A stretch of DNA of 64,000 nt from Membranipora membranacea (taxonomy: Eukaryota > Bryozoa > Gymnolaemata > Cheilostomatida > Membraniporidae): positions 8,432,001 through 8,496,000 of the forward strand of contig OU612072.1 of the NCBI GenBank assembly GCA_914767715.1. The letters are read 5' to 3'. The translations under genes and the position numbers were made by a program. Numbering within the stretch: the first letter of the stretch is position 1; each line of letters opens with the position of its first letter. The notes below the pieces were generated by a model, which had not been told where the DNA came from, did no database searches, and saw only the letters and a program-made list of their open reading frames with translations. Positions 1 through 11,659 of the stretch are shown here, piece by piece.

Positions 1-1027
1 TGTAGGGTGAGCTGGTTTTGAGTGTGTGTGCTATACTTTCAAAATCATTACTAGCACCCTCTGTCTCGGGGATATAAATACCATCAATTGCTTTGTGTGC
101 TGGGAAACAGGAATCTTTAAGACATTGGTATGTAGAAGAAAGACTCGCAGAAACTCCTCCATCTAAAGTGGAAGTGGAAATAATACAGTATATCAGTATA
201 GACATTTCTTAGAGTAACAATAAATTAACTGTCGTTCATCATTTTTCAAAATCCTGAAGGTTACTGGGTGTCAGAGGATGTATACCTTTGGTTCAGAAGT
301 AAAAGCTTATATTTCAGTATAAGTGTTTATGACATTTAGTAGTTACAGCTGTAGCAGTTTTACAGTCAACTTGCCTCTGAACTTGCGTAGGAAAAACGCT
401 CAGATTAATTACATGTTAATTATTAAGTATCACAAAAAGAGAACAATAACCAAAAAGTTCCTGTGAAAATATTTCTTTTGAAGAATTGATATTTGTGCAT
501 GTAAGATTGCAAAATATTTCTGTTAATATCTACCTCTAGCTAGATTGGGAGTCGAGCCCCCTCCATTCAGCTCCTTAGCTGAGCAGCAGTCTCTATCACA
601 TAAACCATAGATGATGCAGGTAAAATAGCCTATCAGCAGAGCAGATACCTTCAAAACGCGATGGTCAAAAGTAACGCCACAACGGTTATCAATCAAGGAA
701 CAAACTGAATGATCTAATATTCACAGCATGCCACAACAATGTGCACATATATTATGCATATTGCGGATATAACTATATTACTTATTGTTGCTGATCGAAC
801 AACGGAACACATATCAATCAATCACGGACCCTAACTTTTGATCAAAGCATCATAAAATTTGTTCATCATTAAATGTTTAAAATTTCAAATCACAGTGTTA
901 AATTGATCACTCCACTTTGGTTTGACCAATTAATTATTTGCCTTTTTGTTAGATTATTTCTTTTAGGCTTAATTTGGAAAAGATGTAATCAAATGAGATT
1001 AATGCCAATAACAATATGTATTACACA
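1..1027. other. AT-rich non-coding stretch, no gene seen
   Basis: I see no convincing ORF, splice-site pair, inverted repeat or tandem repeat here. The few short ORFs have no protein-like composition and no supporting signals. Confidence 0.5.
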
Positions 1028-1031
1028 TATG

Positions 1032-1054
1032 TATATATATATATATATATATAT
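1032..1054. repeat. (TA)n microsatellite
   Basis: An uninterrupted run of alternating T and A, about 11 units. It is a simple repeat with no visible functional context. Confidence 0.9.
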
Positions 1055-2808
1055 GTCCTAAAACTTACTAAAATCATGTTTGAAGATGCCATCTTTGCCT
1101 GTGATTGTAATAGGCTGGTGAATAATAGATTTTATCTATAAATGGAAAGAGAATAAAATGTAAATGTCTCATTGGTCACACATATATTCTACAAGATATG
1201 TCATAATGAAAATGTATTCATAAATATAACTAGCAATTTTGCCTATGATAATTCTTAGTCACCTTTTTTTCAATGATGAACAACTCTCTATTTCACTCAC
1301 CGTTTTTGTTAGATATGAGAGGCTGACAGAGTCTGTACAGGCGGTATGGTCTTATGATACCAGCTGCATGTTTTTATACCATTTTTGGTTTTCCAATTAA
1401 CCAATCAGCTTACAAAACAGCTGGCAAGAAAATATGTCATTATGTACGTTTGAATTTCAAAGCATTCAATATTGTGTTGGTGTTTGAAAGTTGGGTGATT
1501 CAGTTATTTATCAAATTGTTGATTTCTGGTGGTTTGAGCGGTACAGCTAGCAAAGATATGAACTAACAAGCTTGTGATCGGTATTCAGGTTTGCTCATAA
1601 TTAGCCATCTTTCTAGTAAAAAATGCATTTATCTTTTTATCTACTTGGTATAACCATGAAAATTCCTTTAAATATGACCATGTGATAAATAAGGATATTC
1701 TCCCTGATGCCACTGCCCCAGAGGGGAATGTAACAAGTGACTCTCTCGGATAAAAGATCTGCAGGTTTTCCTTGAGAGCCACGGCTGGTCCCTTTGTCGA
1801 CAAGCTATCAGACAATTGATCATACGCCCTAACTATTCATTGTATACATTTTTATTGCAACAACCATTATCCGAAGTTTGAACTTCAAATCAGAGGCACT
1901 CCTAACCTGACCTCAACTTCTTCCCTTCATGAAAAAGATGTAGTTTCAGTTACAATAGCTGGTACAGGGACTGTTAACACCCCATATCATCATTTTCTGT
2001 CATTTTATATATGGTCTACATATTATCATATCTACAATGCAACCCAAAATAACATCACAGACATATTTTGTCTTTTGATAGATGTCATTTCCCAAGGAGA
2101 GATATTCCTGTTCTTAAACCCCAAAATAATGGTCTCTTGATAACATAACAATGGCTTATATCTGGCTTCTGCAGCACCTCAAGCTCAACAACATGCTCAA
2201 ATGAGTCATGTTTTTTTGAAGAAAGGTCTTCCCAACATTGTTTTTTAAATGTTAACTTTTTCAATTCATTCTTTTATTTAATAACACAGTTGAAACCGCG
2301 TCGTTATTGAAAACCACTACAGTAGTTTGTGCAAACACTTGCCCATAAAGTGAGGATTCTGAACTTCTGATAAAATCATCCCCCTTGCCCTTCAGAATTC
2401 TGGCTCTATGTATCGATGAGAAATGAAGTGATCTGTTAACTGCATGTTTGTTGTGCAAGCAAGCAGCATGCGTCCCCTATTTTCAGTCTTGTTGCGCAAG
2501 GACCAGGTCAGGGTGGATACCATGACAGTAAAAATGATATCTTGTCTTGTCTTCAATGGGGAATAATACAACATGATTGTACTATCCGAGTACAAGTCCA
2601 GGTACCCATAGTACTCAGAAGCCCCAACAAGCAAGTTTGCTCTTGCATCTAATGGAGATCAAACTCATATGACTGACGAATGAAATCAACAAGATCTGGA
2701 ACATCAAGTCAATGCGTAGTTTCCTAAATGACAGCTGGTTCATCCAGAATGTGAGTGGTTTTTGGAAGAAAGTTGTCTAATGTCTAATGTCTACTGCTAT
2801 TGTATTAG

Positions 2809-2990
2809 AGACAATGGTAAACATAGTGAATATAGTCATCCAGGTGTGCACCACAACCAGGACATGACAGTTCATCAGCAAATGTCAATTTAGTCTGGTT
2901 AGACCTGAACTGTCCATGGCTTGTGATGGTGTTGACTGTGTGTGAGATGAGTGGTTTGCATAGAATTGGAAATTTTGACAGGCTCTTCAC
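2809..2990 (-). pseudogene. Retroelement-like C-terminal zinc-knuckle fragment
   Basis: The minus-strand frame reads through a Cys-x2-Cys-x8-His-x4-Cys motif (CPGC then H and C near the C-terminus), preceded by 'SHGQFRSNQTK'. That layout resembles the cysteine knuckle often found at the C-terminus of non-LTR reverse transcriptases, but no RT domain is attached. It lies in the part of copy A that is absent from copy B, so it is probably a later insertion. A chance ORF is possible. Confidence 0.3.
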
Positions 2991-3032
2991 ATTCAAGGAG
3001 AGATCATTTGCTTGATGTTTTTTTACTATGGA

Positions 3033-3410
3033 GTTGCCTTTGAACCTGCTTGTAGCATTATCCAAAAAAGTATCACAATGTTCTTCCTGATACCACCACA
3101 CCAATCAGGAATCAATTGCGAAATTGCTCAAATGAAAGACATGCGCCTATACAAGCTGTCGAAGCTAAATTCTTCATACTGCCAAAATACTTAATCGGTG
3201 AACCTTTCGTCGCAGGGGCTCCTGGAAATACTTATCTCCACTTCTTTCTGTTTCAATAAAGAACAAAAGTGGATGTAGTACCAATAGGAAGGAAGCAAAA
3301 CTAAAGTTTCACGGCGTACTACTGTTTATGGGCACAGGTCACGTATGCAGTTTTGTAAAACCACGCAGTTTTGAATGTATGAAAATCAAGCAGAAAAATC
3401 GGAAGAGCCT
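3033..3410 (+). pseudogene. Decayed copy of an unrecognised exon (copy A)
   Basis: Translated with frame changes, this block matches the intact frame at 15338-15709. Shared stretches include 'HQSGIN', 'AQMKDMRL', 'RK.AKL.FHG' and 'QKNRKS'. Copy A is interrupted after 'AQMKDMRL' by a frameshift near 3150 and by further shifts downstream, and the AG before the block in copy B is not preserved. I do not recognise the family. What shows that this was coding is the protein-level resemblance between two diverged copies. Confidence 0.45.
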
Positions 3411-4499
3411 ACGTTTGAAGATTCAATTACCTGATTTAATAACAAACATTTAATTACATATTGATTTTAAGCCCACCCCTCAGCTATTGATGTATGTTAT
3501 GAATATGATTCCCATCATAGATGAAAGCCACTGCTAAAGCTTCAGTCTAGCACAGACTGACGCATGTTTTTATCACCAACAAGTTAATAATAATCAGACA
3601 TCGAAAAATCCATCACAGAGTAGCATCCCAATTATTTTCTGAATCATATTATTGAGTTTGATGCCAATTATCAGTGAGAGTTATAGCTAGTAGGCTATAT
3701 TTGATGACATATAATTTTGTTTTAAAAAGTCAGTATTTTCAGCATCAACATGAAGGCAAGTTGTGGTACAGTGGTACAGACCTGATATATGCTTTCAAAC
3801 AAGCAAACAGTTTTGGTCTCATTAGCTTTATTGAAATCTGACAAAAATATCAGAAAAGCCTGCCAATATATTAGTGTGTTTCAACATTTAATTTCCTATG
3901 AGGACATTCAATGCCAAGTTGACTCCGACATGCACAGCAGCATTATCATAACTGACAAGCACTGGTGTGTGAAAACCTGTCAGTTATTAATGTATAATAT
4001 TCGGACCCCCGTTATAGATGAGTTGCTGCTAAGGCCTCAGTCTAACAAAGACAAAGGATTTTTTTTTGGCACATGAAGTCAGGGATGAAAAGGCAAGCTT
4101 TTAAAACTACAGTCGCAGATTAGCATCCCAATTATTTTACATATAACTTTATTGACTTTCCTGGTAATTCTAAATGATACTGATAATCAGTTAGAGTTAT
4201 AGCTCGTAGGCTATATGTGATCATTGATTTTATATGAATCCAGTATTTCTTGCCTCAAAATGCAGGCAAGGCCACTGTATGACCCGAACATCACAATATT
4301 TACCTACTGTATTATAAATGAAATTACAATCGTTGGTGGTGGATTCACCTTAGGCATTAAGGTAATGACTGAAAGCTGGAGATAGTCACATTTAATATAA
4401 ACAGCTAGCAATGATATTTCAATTCCCTTCCTGATATTTCTATCATTTAACTGGAAAAGAATTTATGTGATAATTATCTTAAAAGGAGATGCCAGGTCC

Positions 4500-5224
4500 G
4501 CAACAGAAGTTATGGTGCACTGATTTCACAACTTGACTTTAATAATCTCCTGTTAGTGGAAGGCGACACAGTTGTTGTTATAATTACAGGAATACAATCA
4601 CAACACTATACAGCGATGCATGCTACAGCTCATTCCATTCTCTTCAAAGTTTGCTGCCAGGGTAGAGACTGGTTGGTTAACAAACCTATCTCATGTGTAT
4701 GAGCAACTTGTGCTAATTACTGTACTAAAACTGTATGTATTTGTCACTTTTCATTCTCCGTCAGCGTAGATGTTAAGGAGCGTCACTTTTATGTATGCAT
4801 TGTATTGTCTCAGGAAGAGAAATAAAAATGTTTATGTGGGTGCTCTCTAAAAATATTCTCTAAAAGTAAGCTTAGTTTGATTATAATGTAAAAATAATGG
4901 ATATAAAACGATATATGGAATAAAATTGTATATACAAATTGCACTTCAATCTATTTACAGAAACTGTGTTTAAATATCTAACGGAGTGGGCCCTAAAACA
5001 GTTAGAGCGTAGCTGAGTGCGTTGTTTTATTGCCTGAAACCGGTCTGATGGAAGCGTTGTAAATGTTAGCACTGGATCAGAATGGCTGCCAGCAACCATT
5101 CTCAGGCTCTTTGTTTTCAGTTTATATGCATAGGTATTGTGTATTAGTAAAAGATTGACCGCCTGCTAGGTATTCTGCAGTACTGATAAGATGTTTTAGT
5201 TTTCGAGGAGAGTCTGATTTGAGA
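4500..5224. other. Intergenic stretch, nothing recognised
   Basis: No ORF with protein-like composition and no repeat structure were found. AATAAA-like strings occur, as expected in AT-rich DNA. Confidence 0.45.
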
Positions 5225-6076
5225 TGTTTGTTTGTTTGTTTAATTTATACTCTTTGTCCAAAGATGTTTACATCGAGATAAAAAGCCCCCTTGGAGAGAG
5301 AAAATAATAAATAATAAATTGTAAAAACAGAAACAATTTAAACTTGTTAGGCTAGATAGTCTTTGTTTTTTAAGATTGCCTTGCTACATTTCACAGTTCG
5401 TGACCGTTTTATATACACATCAGTTTGACACTTTCTTACAGATCTCTGTGGTCTTACGTTGGTTTTGTTATTTAGGCGGTTTCTCAGCAGATGTTCTGGA
5501 TTATTGACGATTCTCAGCACATAGGTTGAGCATACGTCATGGAGTAAATCGCAAAGTGGTGTTAACTTAGCAGCGTTGAGTCTATCGATATAATGTTCAA
5601 GGTCATTGAAAATTATTCGCAGTGCTAGTTTCTGGATCTTTTCCAGCTCGTTTCTGAGATAGTCTGCTAAGAAAGGAAACCAAGCTGGAGCTGAGTAGTT
5701 TAAAGACTACCACTAGATTGTAGCTGATAACACTTTCTAGAAAAGATTTGTAACATATTTGATTTTCTTGTTTATGCCTAGATGGTAGAGTTTGGCAAGT
5801 ATGTGAGTTCTGGTACGAGCTTTCTTGATGGTCCTCTTGGTCTTAAGTGTAAAGTCTAGTTTATTAGATAAAACTGTGCCCAGATAGGTGAAGGAGTTCA
5901 AACCTTCGATGTTAGTATTGTTGATGAGTAGTGACAGCGCTGGCAGAGGGTTACCTCTTACATTGCTGAATACTAGCTCCTTCGTTTTCTTGGCATTGAG
6001 AAGAAGGTCATTGGAGACGCACCAGTTTTCTAAATGGATAGCTTCTTCTTGTAACTTTGTTGGTGTTGTTTCAGAA
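5225..6076 (-). pseudogene. 5'-truncated non-LTR retrotransposon (RT thumb and 3' end)
   Basis: Reading the minus strand from 6076 downward gives the region after the RT catalytic centre: 'LENWCVSNDLLLNAKKTK', then 'FTYLGTVLSNKLDF', then 'YSAPAWFPFLADYL', ending at a TAA at 5347-5349. Such elements copy themselves by target-primed reverse transcription. The frame is continuous but carries three stops between about 5700 and 5740. A 3' UTR follows, ending in a short AAAC/AAACA-rich tail near 5226-5245. The 5' end is missing, as is usual for dead-on-arrival copies, and it meets the foldback element starting at 6077. The style is CR1/Jockey-like; the clade is not assignable by eye. Confidence 0.75.
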
Positions 6077-6358
6077 ATATTTTGGTTTGTTGTTTTGGAA
6101 CAGAAAACAAAAAACAAGTTTGATTTTGTTTTTTAGCATCAGTGCGCAAAATTGAAAATCAAAAGATACTAAGTACCCTTAAAATATACATTGACAATCA
6201 TAATAGAACATGAATTTTTGAATTATGCCAGACACAATTTTACCGCCATTTTATATACGGGGACTTAGCATCGTTTGATTTTCAGTTTTGCGCACTGATG
6301 CTAAAAAACAAAATACAACCTGTTTTTTTTTCTGTTCCAAAACAACAAATCAAAATAT
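6077..6358. mobile_element. Foldback MITE with about 85-bp terminal inverted repeats
   Basis: The left arm (6077-6162) and right arm (6274-6358) are near-perfect reverse complements, sharing 'TTGTTGTTTTGGAACAG' and 'TTAGCATCAGTGCGCAAAA'. The central spacer is about 110 bp and no ORF is present. It sits exactly at the truncated end of the retroelement fragment. I could not find an unambiguous target-site duplication, so the superfamily is open. Confidence 0.75.
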
Positions 6359-6639
6359 GAAAATCAAGTCAATTTTGGTTTTTTGATTTTCTTATTGATA
6401 TGAATCCTATTTTCATATTTCAACTTTGTTTTTCATTTTTTGTGTTGAAAGACAAAAAAACAAAAATTAAACATTGCAAATGTAGCCTAAATTGTTATTT
6501 TCTTCATGGGGATATACTGGGGTTTGCATTCATTCCCGCTACCGGATGCTGCTGCCAAAACTGGGTTGTCTGCCTGAGTCTGGTATGCTGAGCAAATTTT
6601 GTCAAGTGAAGTAAAGTCAAGTCGGCTGCTTTAAGGGGC

Positions 6640-7000
6640 TACTGCGTGGATTGTTTGCATTGAGGGCCACACAATGTATGTTACAGTGCTTGAGATGAAA
6701 GGTATTCAGTGCAGGTGCTTGGTAGTGAATGTTGCAGATGCTGTTGGGCTGCCACCATGTGGCTTCCGCTTGTTTGATGCCAAATGTACGTTACGCTTGC
6801 ACCCTCTGGTGGGTGTGCTGCCGCTGGTGTGTTTCAGATGGTGTGCTCAGTTGAACTAGTGGTACAAATATCTTGCTTGCCACAGAAACACAATCATATA
6901 CTGGTATACAAAGCACAAGGCCACAAGCCAGCATCCACATTGTCAAGGCCAATGGAGTTCTCAACTGCTGAGGATGATTTCTATGACGTGGCAAGGTGAT
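6640..7000 (+). other. GC-richer segment with overlapping short ORFs
   Basis: This stretch is visibly richer in G and C than its surroundings and keeps two plus-strand frames open (6674-6859 and 6784-6999). The first contains 'ADAVGLPPCGFRLF', which loosely recalls the N-terminal lobe of FERM domains. The second ends 'AEDDFYDVAR' just before a possible donor (CAAG|GTGATG). Neither frame is long and no flanking exon was found. It may be an exon remnant; the FERM idea is weak. Confidence 0.2.
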
Positions 7001-7744
7001 GTGGCAACTAGATAACCGGAAACAACATTTAATGAATTGATACTAGTGATCACAAATTGTCAGATTTTGACGTGACATGACGAGACCAAGACAGCAGCAA
7101 ACCGACATATATCGATTGCGATAAAATTGAAAACTGCAATTTTGTTGGCATCTGGAAAGTGAATATGATACAGAAATGACTTTATTAATTTTGAAATTCT
7201 CATTTTGGAATATCAACAGTATATTTAGGTGTTTACTGTATGTATGGCCGATTTAGTAATCATCATAACAATGTTTATAATGAACAAGTATCGACATGTT
7301 TCAAGAGTATCGTCTCGAGGAAATAAGTCTCACAAGACAGAGACATCGACATCACTTCTTGATACCCAGGCTCACGGGACAGTTTGGTCTGTAAGATTCA
7401 CAACAAACCAAAATACCCATGGTCTATAGGTCAATAGGTCCTTCCAATGCAATTGTTACTCTCACTGTCTCTGACTTGATTTGCAGTCATGACCTTACAA
7501 ATTAATTACTGTTACTGCAGGCAGCATTTAAGAAAATTCAAATATGCGCTGAAGTTTTTTACTTCAGCAGACGCTTTGACCCAGGTCAGCGTTGTCATAT
7601 TGGTCAGACAAACTGCACACCACATGACTGAATTCGACTTGCAATGCATTTCCTGAGGGAAGCCTTTACTAGTGTGCTCTTCTAGGATCAGATGATAAAT
7701 GGTAGGGTACTCTAGTTGTCTAGGATATGAGAAAAAGGAGCACC

Positions 7745-7902
7745 TGACCGCGATTGGCCAAAACATGAGCAGGTCGAAAACAGGGATAAAACATGAGTTC
7801 TGATTGGCTTACTGGACTCCACAACAACCAGCAGTTTTTGATGTACCATATATAAGAGAAGAGCAGAGACAATTGATATCATTCTTCCACTGAATCTAGA
7901 AG
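7745..7902 (+). promoter_or_regulatory. Probable promoter and 5' UTR exon of the lectin locus
   Basis: Two inverted CCAAT boxes (ATTGG near 7752 and 7803) are followed by TATATAAG at 7849-7856. A 5' UTR exon would start about 25-30 bp downstream and end at a consensus donor (AG|GTAAAG) at 7902/7903. The next acceptor (TAG at 8069-8071) leads to the exon carrying the start codon. The spacing is that of a typical RNA polymerase II core promoter. Confidence 0.5.
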
Positions 7903-8071
7903 GTAAAGTTTACTATTTTGAAATAATAATATAATATGATAATATTGTGATGTGATATGAGAAAAATGTTTGCAGTTATATTTTAATAAGCTTTCAGGAG
8001 TTTTTTTAAATAATTGCTCCTATTTTAATATTACCATATTTTATTATTTGCTGATCATCTTTATATGGTAG

Positions 8072-9362
8072 GCAACGCTTTACACCATAGAAGACATGGC
8101 CACCACGATAATACAGCTACTGTGCTCAGCTATGCTGCTGTCATCTGCTTTGGCAACCTAATGTGAGTTAATTAAGTAGGTGTGCTGAATTATCTTAAGT
8201 GTATAAGCATGGAAGGTGTGCGAGTTCTATTGTGGTAACTATTCTCAAATGTCTTTAGATGACATGTGACTCGCTATTCGTCTCTGTATAGCTCAGACTG
8301 CAAAGTGTTTTAAAAACTTAGAAGTGGTGAATGATGAGAATTGTATCTCAAAAAGTTAAGAAAAACAACTAACTGATCACCACAAAGTCATACAGAAAAC
8401 ATCTTAGATTCTAGGTACAGCGTACAAGATAATATATAATGTTGGGTGAGGGGCCGCAAATATCCAACGCATTTGTCAAAAGCATGGGGCCGCATATCAC
8501 GCCACATCCCAAAATATAAGTTTGGAGCCTGCAATTGCTCTGCCAAATAACTCTTTGTGTTGAGGTTAGACTGGGACCTCAAGAGGCCAATAGTGGGCTG
8601 CAGGATTCGAACTGATGACATTGCGCGCTAAACATGTAGTACTCAATTGGCAAACATTCTACTCCTTGGTCAGTTTGTCTTTATGTCTGACTTTCAGAGT
8701 GTTGGTAATTGCATTAAGGCTCTTTCATTCCAAAATCCCAAATCAAAGATCGTTATATTTTGCAGTTTGCCCTCATGAGTGGGTTGAAGGACTGAGCTCT
8801 TGTTACAAATTTGTGACAAACCTGACCCTTACCTGGCAGGGCGCTCAGGATGAATGTGAAGAGATGGGAGGTGGTCTGGCCTCCCTCGAGACATCGAATG
8901 AACTCTACTGGATCAAAGGCTACAGGAGCTCATCACCAATCCTTAGGTGAGTCTTCTGTTTCGTTATCTTCATGTTTCTATACGCATCAAGAGACTATTA
9001 CATTACCCATACTGTAATTTTTTGCAGCATCAACAATCAGAGGACCTTCAAACAAATATTTTTCATTGTAGGTCCCATGACATGTGGTTGGGCGGCTATA
9101 GAGGCGCAGACAATGTATGGTACTGGAAGGGGCGGAATGCTACTGAATCCCAATGACCACAGATGGATGGGTAATCGACAAACCAAACAATGGAGGTCAG
9201 AGCTGCTTAACTTCTGTCGGAGATACCAAATATTGGTCAAAACTGCCAAGAAATGAGATGTTTGGATTTGATGATCATTTCTGCACATCTTGGGAGCTGA
9301 TGTTTATATGTGAAAGAGACACCAATGGAGCCAAAAAAAGTACAGCAGTGATACATTCGTAA
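8072..9362 (+). pseudogene. C-type lectin domain gene, broken
   Basis: Three exons are visible. Exon 8072-8162 has ATG at 8096 and codes for a hydrophobic signal peptide ending in 'SSALAT'. Exon 8766-8946 begins the C-type lectin domain ('CPHEW', 'SCYKF', 'TW..A', 'C..MGGGLASL'). Exon 9072-9362 holds 'MWLGGYRG', 'KPNNGGQSC' and the last cysteines ('FC...FICE'). Splice phases agree. The product would be a small secreted carbohydrate-binding or immune-type lectin. Two lesions stand out: an in-frame TAA at 8159-8161, right at the expected signal cleavage site, and a 1-nt frameshift just before 9153. The usual calcium-site EPN is KPN here. An AATAAA near 9461 could end the transcript. Assembly error is the alternative to true pseudogenisation. 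Confidence 0.75.
8440..8640 (-). mobile_element. Possible tRNA-derived SINE fragment
   Basis: On the minus strand, 'AGTTCGAATCCTGC' (about 8599-8612) is a good RNA polymerase III B box, followed by a non-tRNA tail. No clean A box or target-site duplication was found. It lies in the lectin intron. Confidence 0.3.
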
Positions 9363-9662
9363 CATTTCCAGACATATTGGTTGCATTTTGGCTCAATCGG
9401 TGTTTATAAATGAGGCTTTGAATGTGAAATGCATGATGCATTGGTCGATTTGTTATTTTATAATAAATTTAATGCAAGAAATATTCTCGATTTATTCTGA
9501 ATCATTGAGCAAATGCTGCTGAAGCCTAAAATTTAGCAGCGAGTTAAGGTAGAGAAACTGGACAGATAATTTATTGGCTTGTTGTACACCATCGGAAATC
9601 TGCTGTGCTGTGATATGGGTTAACAGCGTCACATAAATTGGATCCAATGACATCGAGGATGG

Positions 9663-10089
9663 ATGGAAGGTGATTTAACTGCTACACACATTGAGGATTA
9701 CAAGGAGGGTGATGCTGTCCACACTACACCACCCAACCCTATGCTACCGGTAAGTATATGAATGAACTATCATCATACCTAACATGTAAATATTATGAAA
9801 TGTCCACACTGAGCTTCATAATGTCTGTTTTAGGAGTGAAAAATGTTTACATGTCAGCTACACAACATATGATTTCCTCCCACAATGCATTGTCAATGAT
9901 AACTAACATATGATCTTAACTCTATGCTGAAACATTTTAAAGGAGCTTTGCAACAAAATGATAATAATAATATATTGAACTTGTTGTTTTTATTGTTTCC
10001 AGGATCGTGGAGCTCGTCTCAGTAAAGATGTCGAAAAACCTGATTTTGATACCGCCGTAAAGGATTATTTGAAGTATAGGAGATTTTAG
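9663..10089 (+). CDS. Possible small two-exon gene (57 residues)
   Basis: Exon 9663-9749 runs from an ATG to CCG|GTAAGT. Exon 10003-10089 follows a TTTCCAG acceptor and ends in TAG. The join is phase 0 and leaves one frame of 57 codons. The product is hydrophilic, with 'HIEDYKEGDAVHTTPP' in exon 1 and 'RGARLSKDVEKPDFD' and 'DYLKYRRF' in exon 2, and has no membrane segment. I do not recognise it. A stop lies in frame 15 bp before the ATG, so the ORF could be complete, but these exons could also be the 3' end of a longer gene spliced from upstream. It lies just after the lectin pseudogene. Confidence 0.4.
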
Positions 10090-11320
10090 GAACAATTATA
10101 CTCTAGACATATGATTGTCATAAAGTTTTACTCATTCACAGACTAATAGGCGCTTATATCTTTCTTATAATATAAGTCTAAGCGTGTTCCAAGAATTGTG
10201 TTGGCGTACAAGTATAGTTGACTATAGTCATTCTGGATAGCTGAAATTATCATTTCATATATAGCTGTGTATGTATAGCCATGTATTGGCATGATTCTAA
10301 TGTATTACTTAGTGTACATAGAATAGTAACAAGAAATATAAAATTATTGTTTCATATATAGCTGTGTATCATGTGTGCATTTAAAATACTAAAACATTTC
10401 GGTTTCATACATAGCCATCTATTGTGCAATACAAGAACAAAATTCCCCGCTGTGCTGTCTCAGTGGAGAATTAGTGATATTTATAAATTTGACAACTCAA
10501 TTTGTTTTTTTATGCGTTATCTTGAGTATAAGACCTATTTATAAAACTGTATGACACTTCACGCGATAGAAAATACATGTTCCAGTCAAAAATAGTTTTG
10601 AATAATGAATATTGCTAGTGGATTGCAGTATTACTGATCAGTCTATAAATTACACCAATGACCTCAAGAGCATATAATTTGCCAGTTATAGGTGTATATG
10701 GGTACCATCCTCCTGAGGTTCGAGATGATATCAGTCCTTGATCTCGCCAGGTGATGTCATGTGTATTAGTTGTACGAATAGACCTCGTTGAGTATGAATA
10801 TTTCTGTATCCGGGTTGAACTGTATATGATTGATGTAAAGTGAGCAGAGACACAATTGTTATATTTTTTCAACACCATTCCAACATTCAAAAAAAGGGTG
10901 GTTGCAGTTGGGATGTGGCCAAAAGTATATAGCCAGATTTCAGCAGCCAATTTTCCAAAGTTTCAATTAACCTATGCAATACCTCAGCTTAAAGATTGAT
11001 AATCATTGTTGGGAAATCTAACACTATCATCACAAAACAACAGAGTTTATGTACCGGTGATATGTCTATGACTCTATTGGTCACTGCAGCATGAGTACTC
11101 TTCTTAATTGCTATGGTATAACACTATTCGTCCCACAATGATGATGCTTTGCATTGAGGTAAACATTTCAATAAAAACTTGCTGAATGATTTTTGGCTTG
11201 ATGGACTATATGCTTGTCATCTTTTTTCATACATGTTTCATACTTTAGGAGGTTAGGGGGGGGGGGGAGCGGTTAGCCCTACATACAATTTCTGTCAAGT
11301 TGCACAATCATGAGGATGCT
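10090..11320. other. Intergenic stretch, nothing recognised
   Basis: Short imperfect repeats of 'TTTCATATATAGCTGTGTAT' type occur at about 10250-10420. A G homopolymer lies at about 11257-11267. No gene is visible. Confidence 0.45.
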
Positions 11321-11323
11321 TAC

Positions 11324-11645
11324 CTTGTTGAATTTCTACCAGCTTCACCACAAGTACACTGCTGGCATCTCCTCCTTTGTGGGGTGGCGGTGATGGTGGT
11401 GCTTCATCATCTGCTGGTGCTGGTACAACTGGCTCCTCAAATTCTTGTTGGGCTAACCATTGTTCAAACCTAGCTGGTCTCTGGGGAGTGGGATTTGCAG
11501 AGGACTGAGCACTGTGGCTATGTGAATCACTATCACTTGGCACTGTAGGAATGTTCATTTCACCAGGTCTTCCTAGTTCCCATGGAAGCTTTCTCCCATC
11601 ATTTGTTGGTCAAAAGGCATAAGGAGTTGGCCTACGGTTTGCCAT
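11324..11645 (-). pseudogene. Minus-strand exon with in-frame TGA and a splice donor
   Basis: From an ATG at 11645 the frame reads 11 codons ('MANRRPTPYAF'), meets a TGA at 11610-11612, then stays open for about 95 codons to a consensus donor (CAAG|GTAAGC) at 11324. The open part contains 'GRKLPWELGRPGE', a Ser/His/Pro-rich stretch, 'RFEQWLAQQEFEEP' and a proline/acidic tract. The composition looks coding and disordered. The TGA may be a nonsense mutation, or translation may start at the ATG at 11558. I do not know the family. No downstream exon was identified. Confidence 0.4.
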
Positions 11646-11659
11646 TGTATATTGATCAT

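Larger units (their letters stand above)
1350..4500. repeat. Dispersed duplicated segment, copy A
   Basis: Colinear blocks match copy B (14460-16400) in the same orientation. Examples are the block at about 1500-1620, the block at 2250-2500, the exon-like block at 3033-3410 and the block at 3480-4490 that ends near 'ATTTAACTGGAAA'. Copy A contains extra sequence that B lacks, notably around 1880-2250 and 2640-3010. Within A, 3480-3770 and 3985-4270 are themselves related, so part of the segment was duplicated in tandem. It may be an old segmental duplication or an old mobile element. No terminal repeats were found. Confidence 0.65.
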
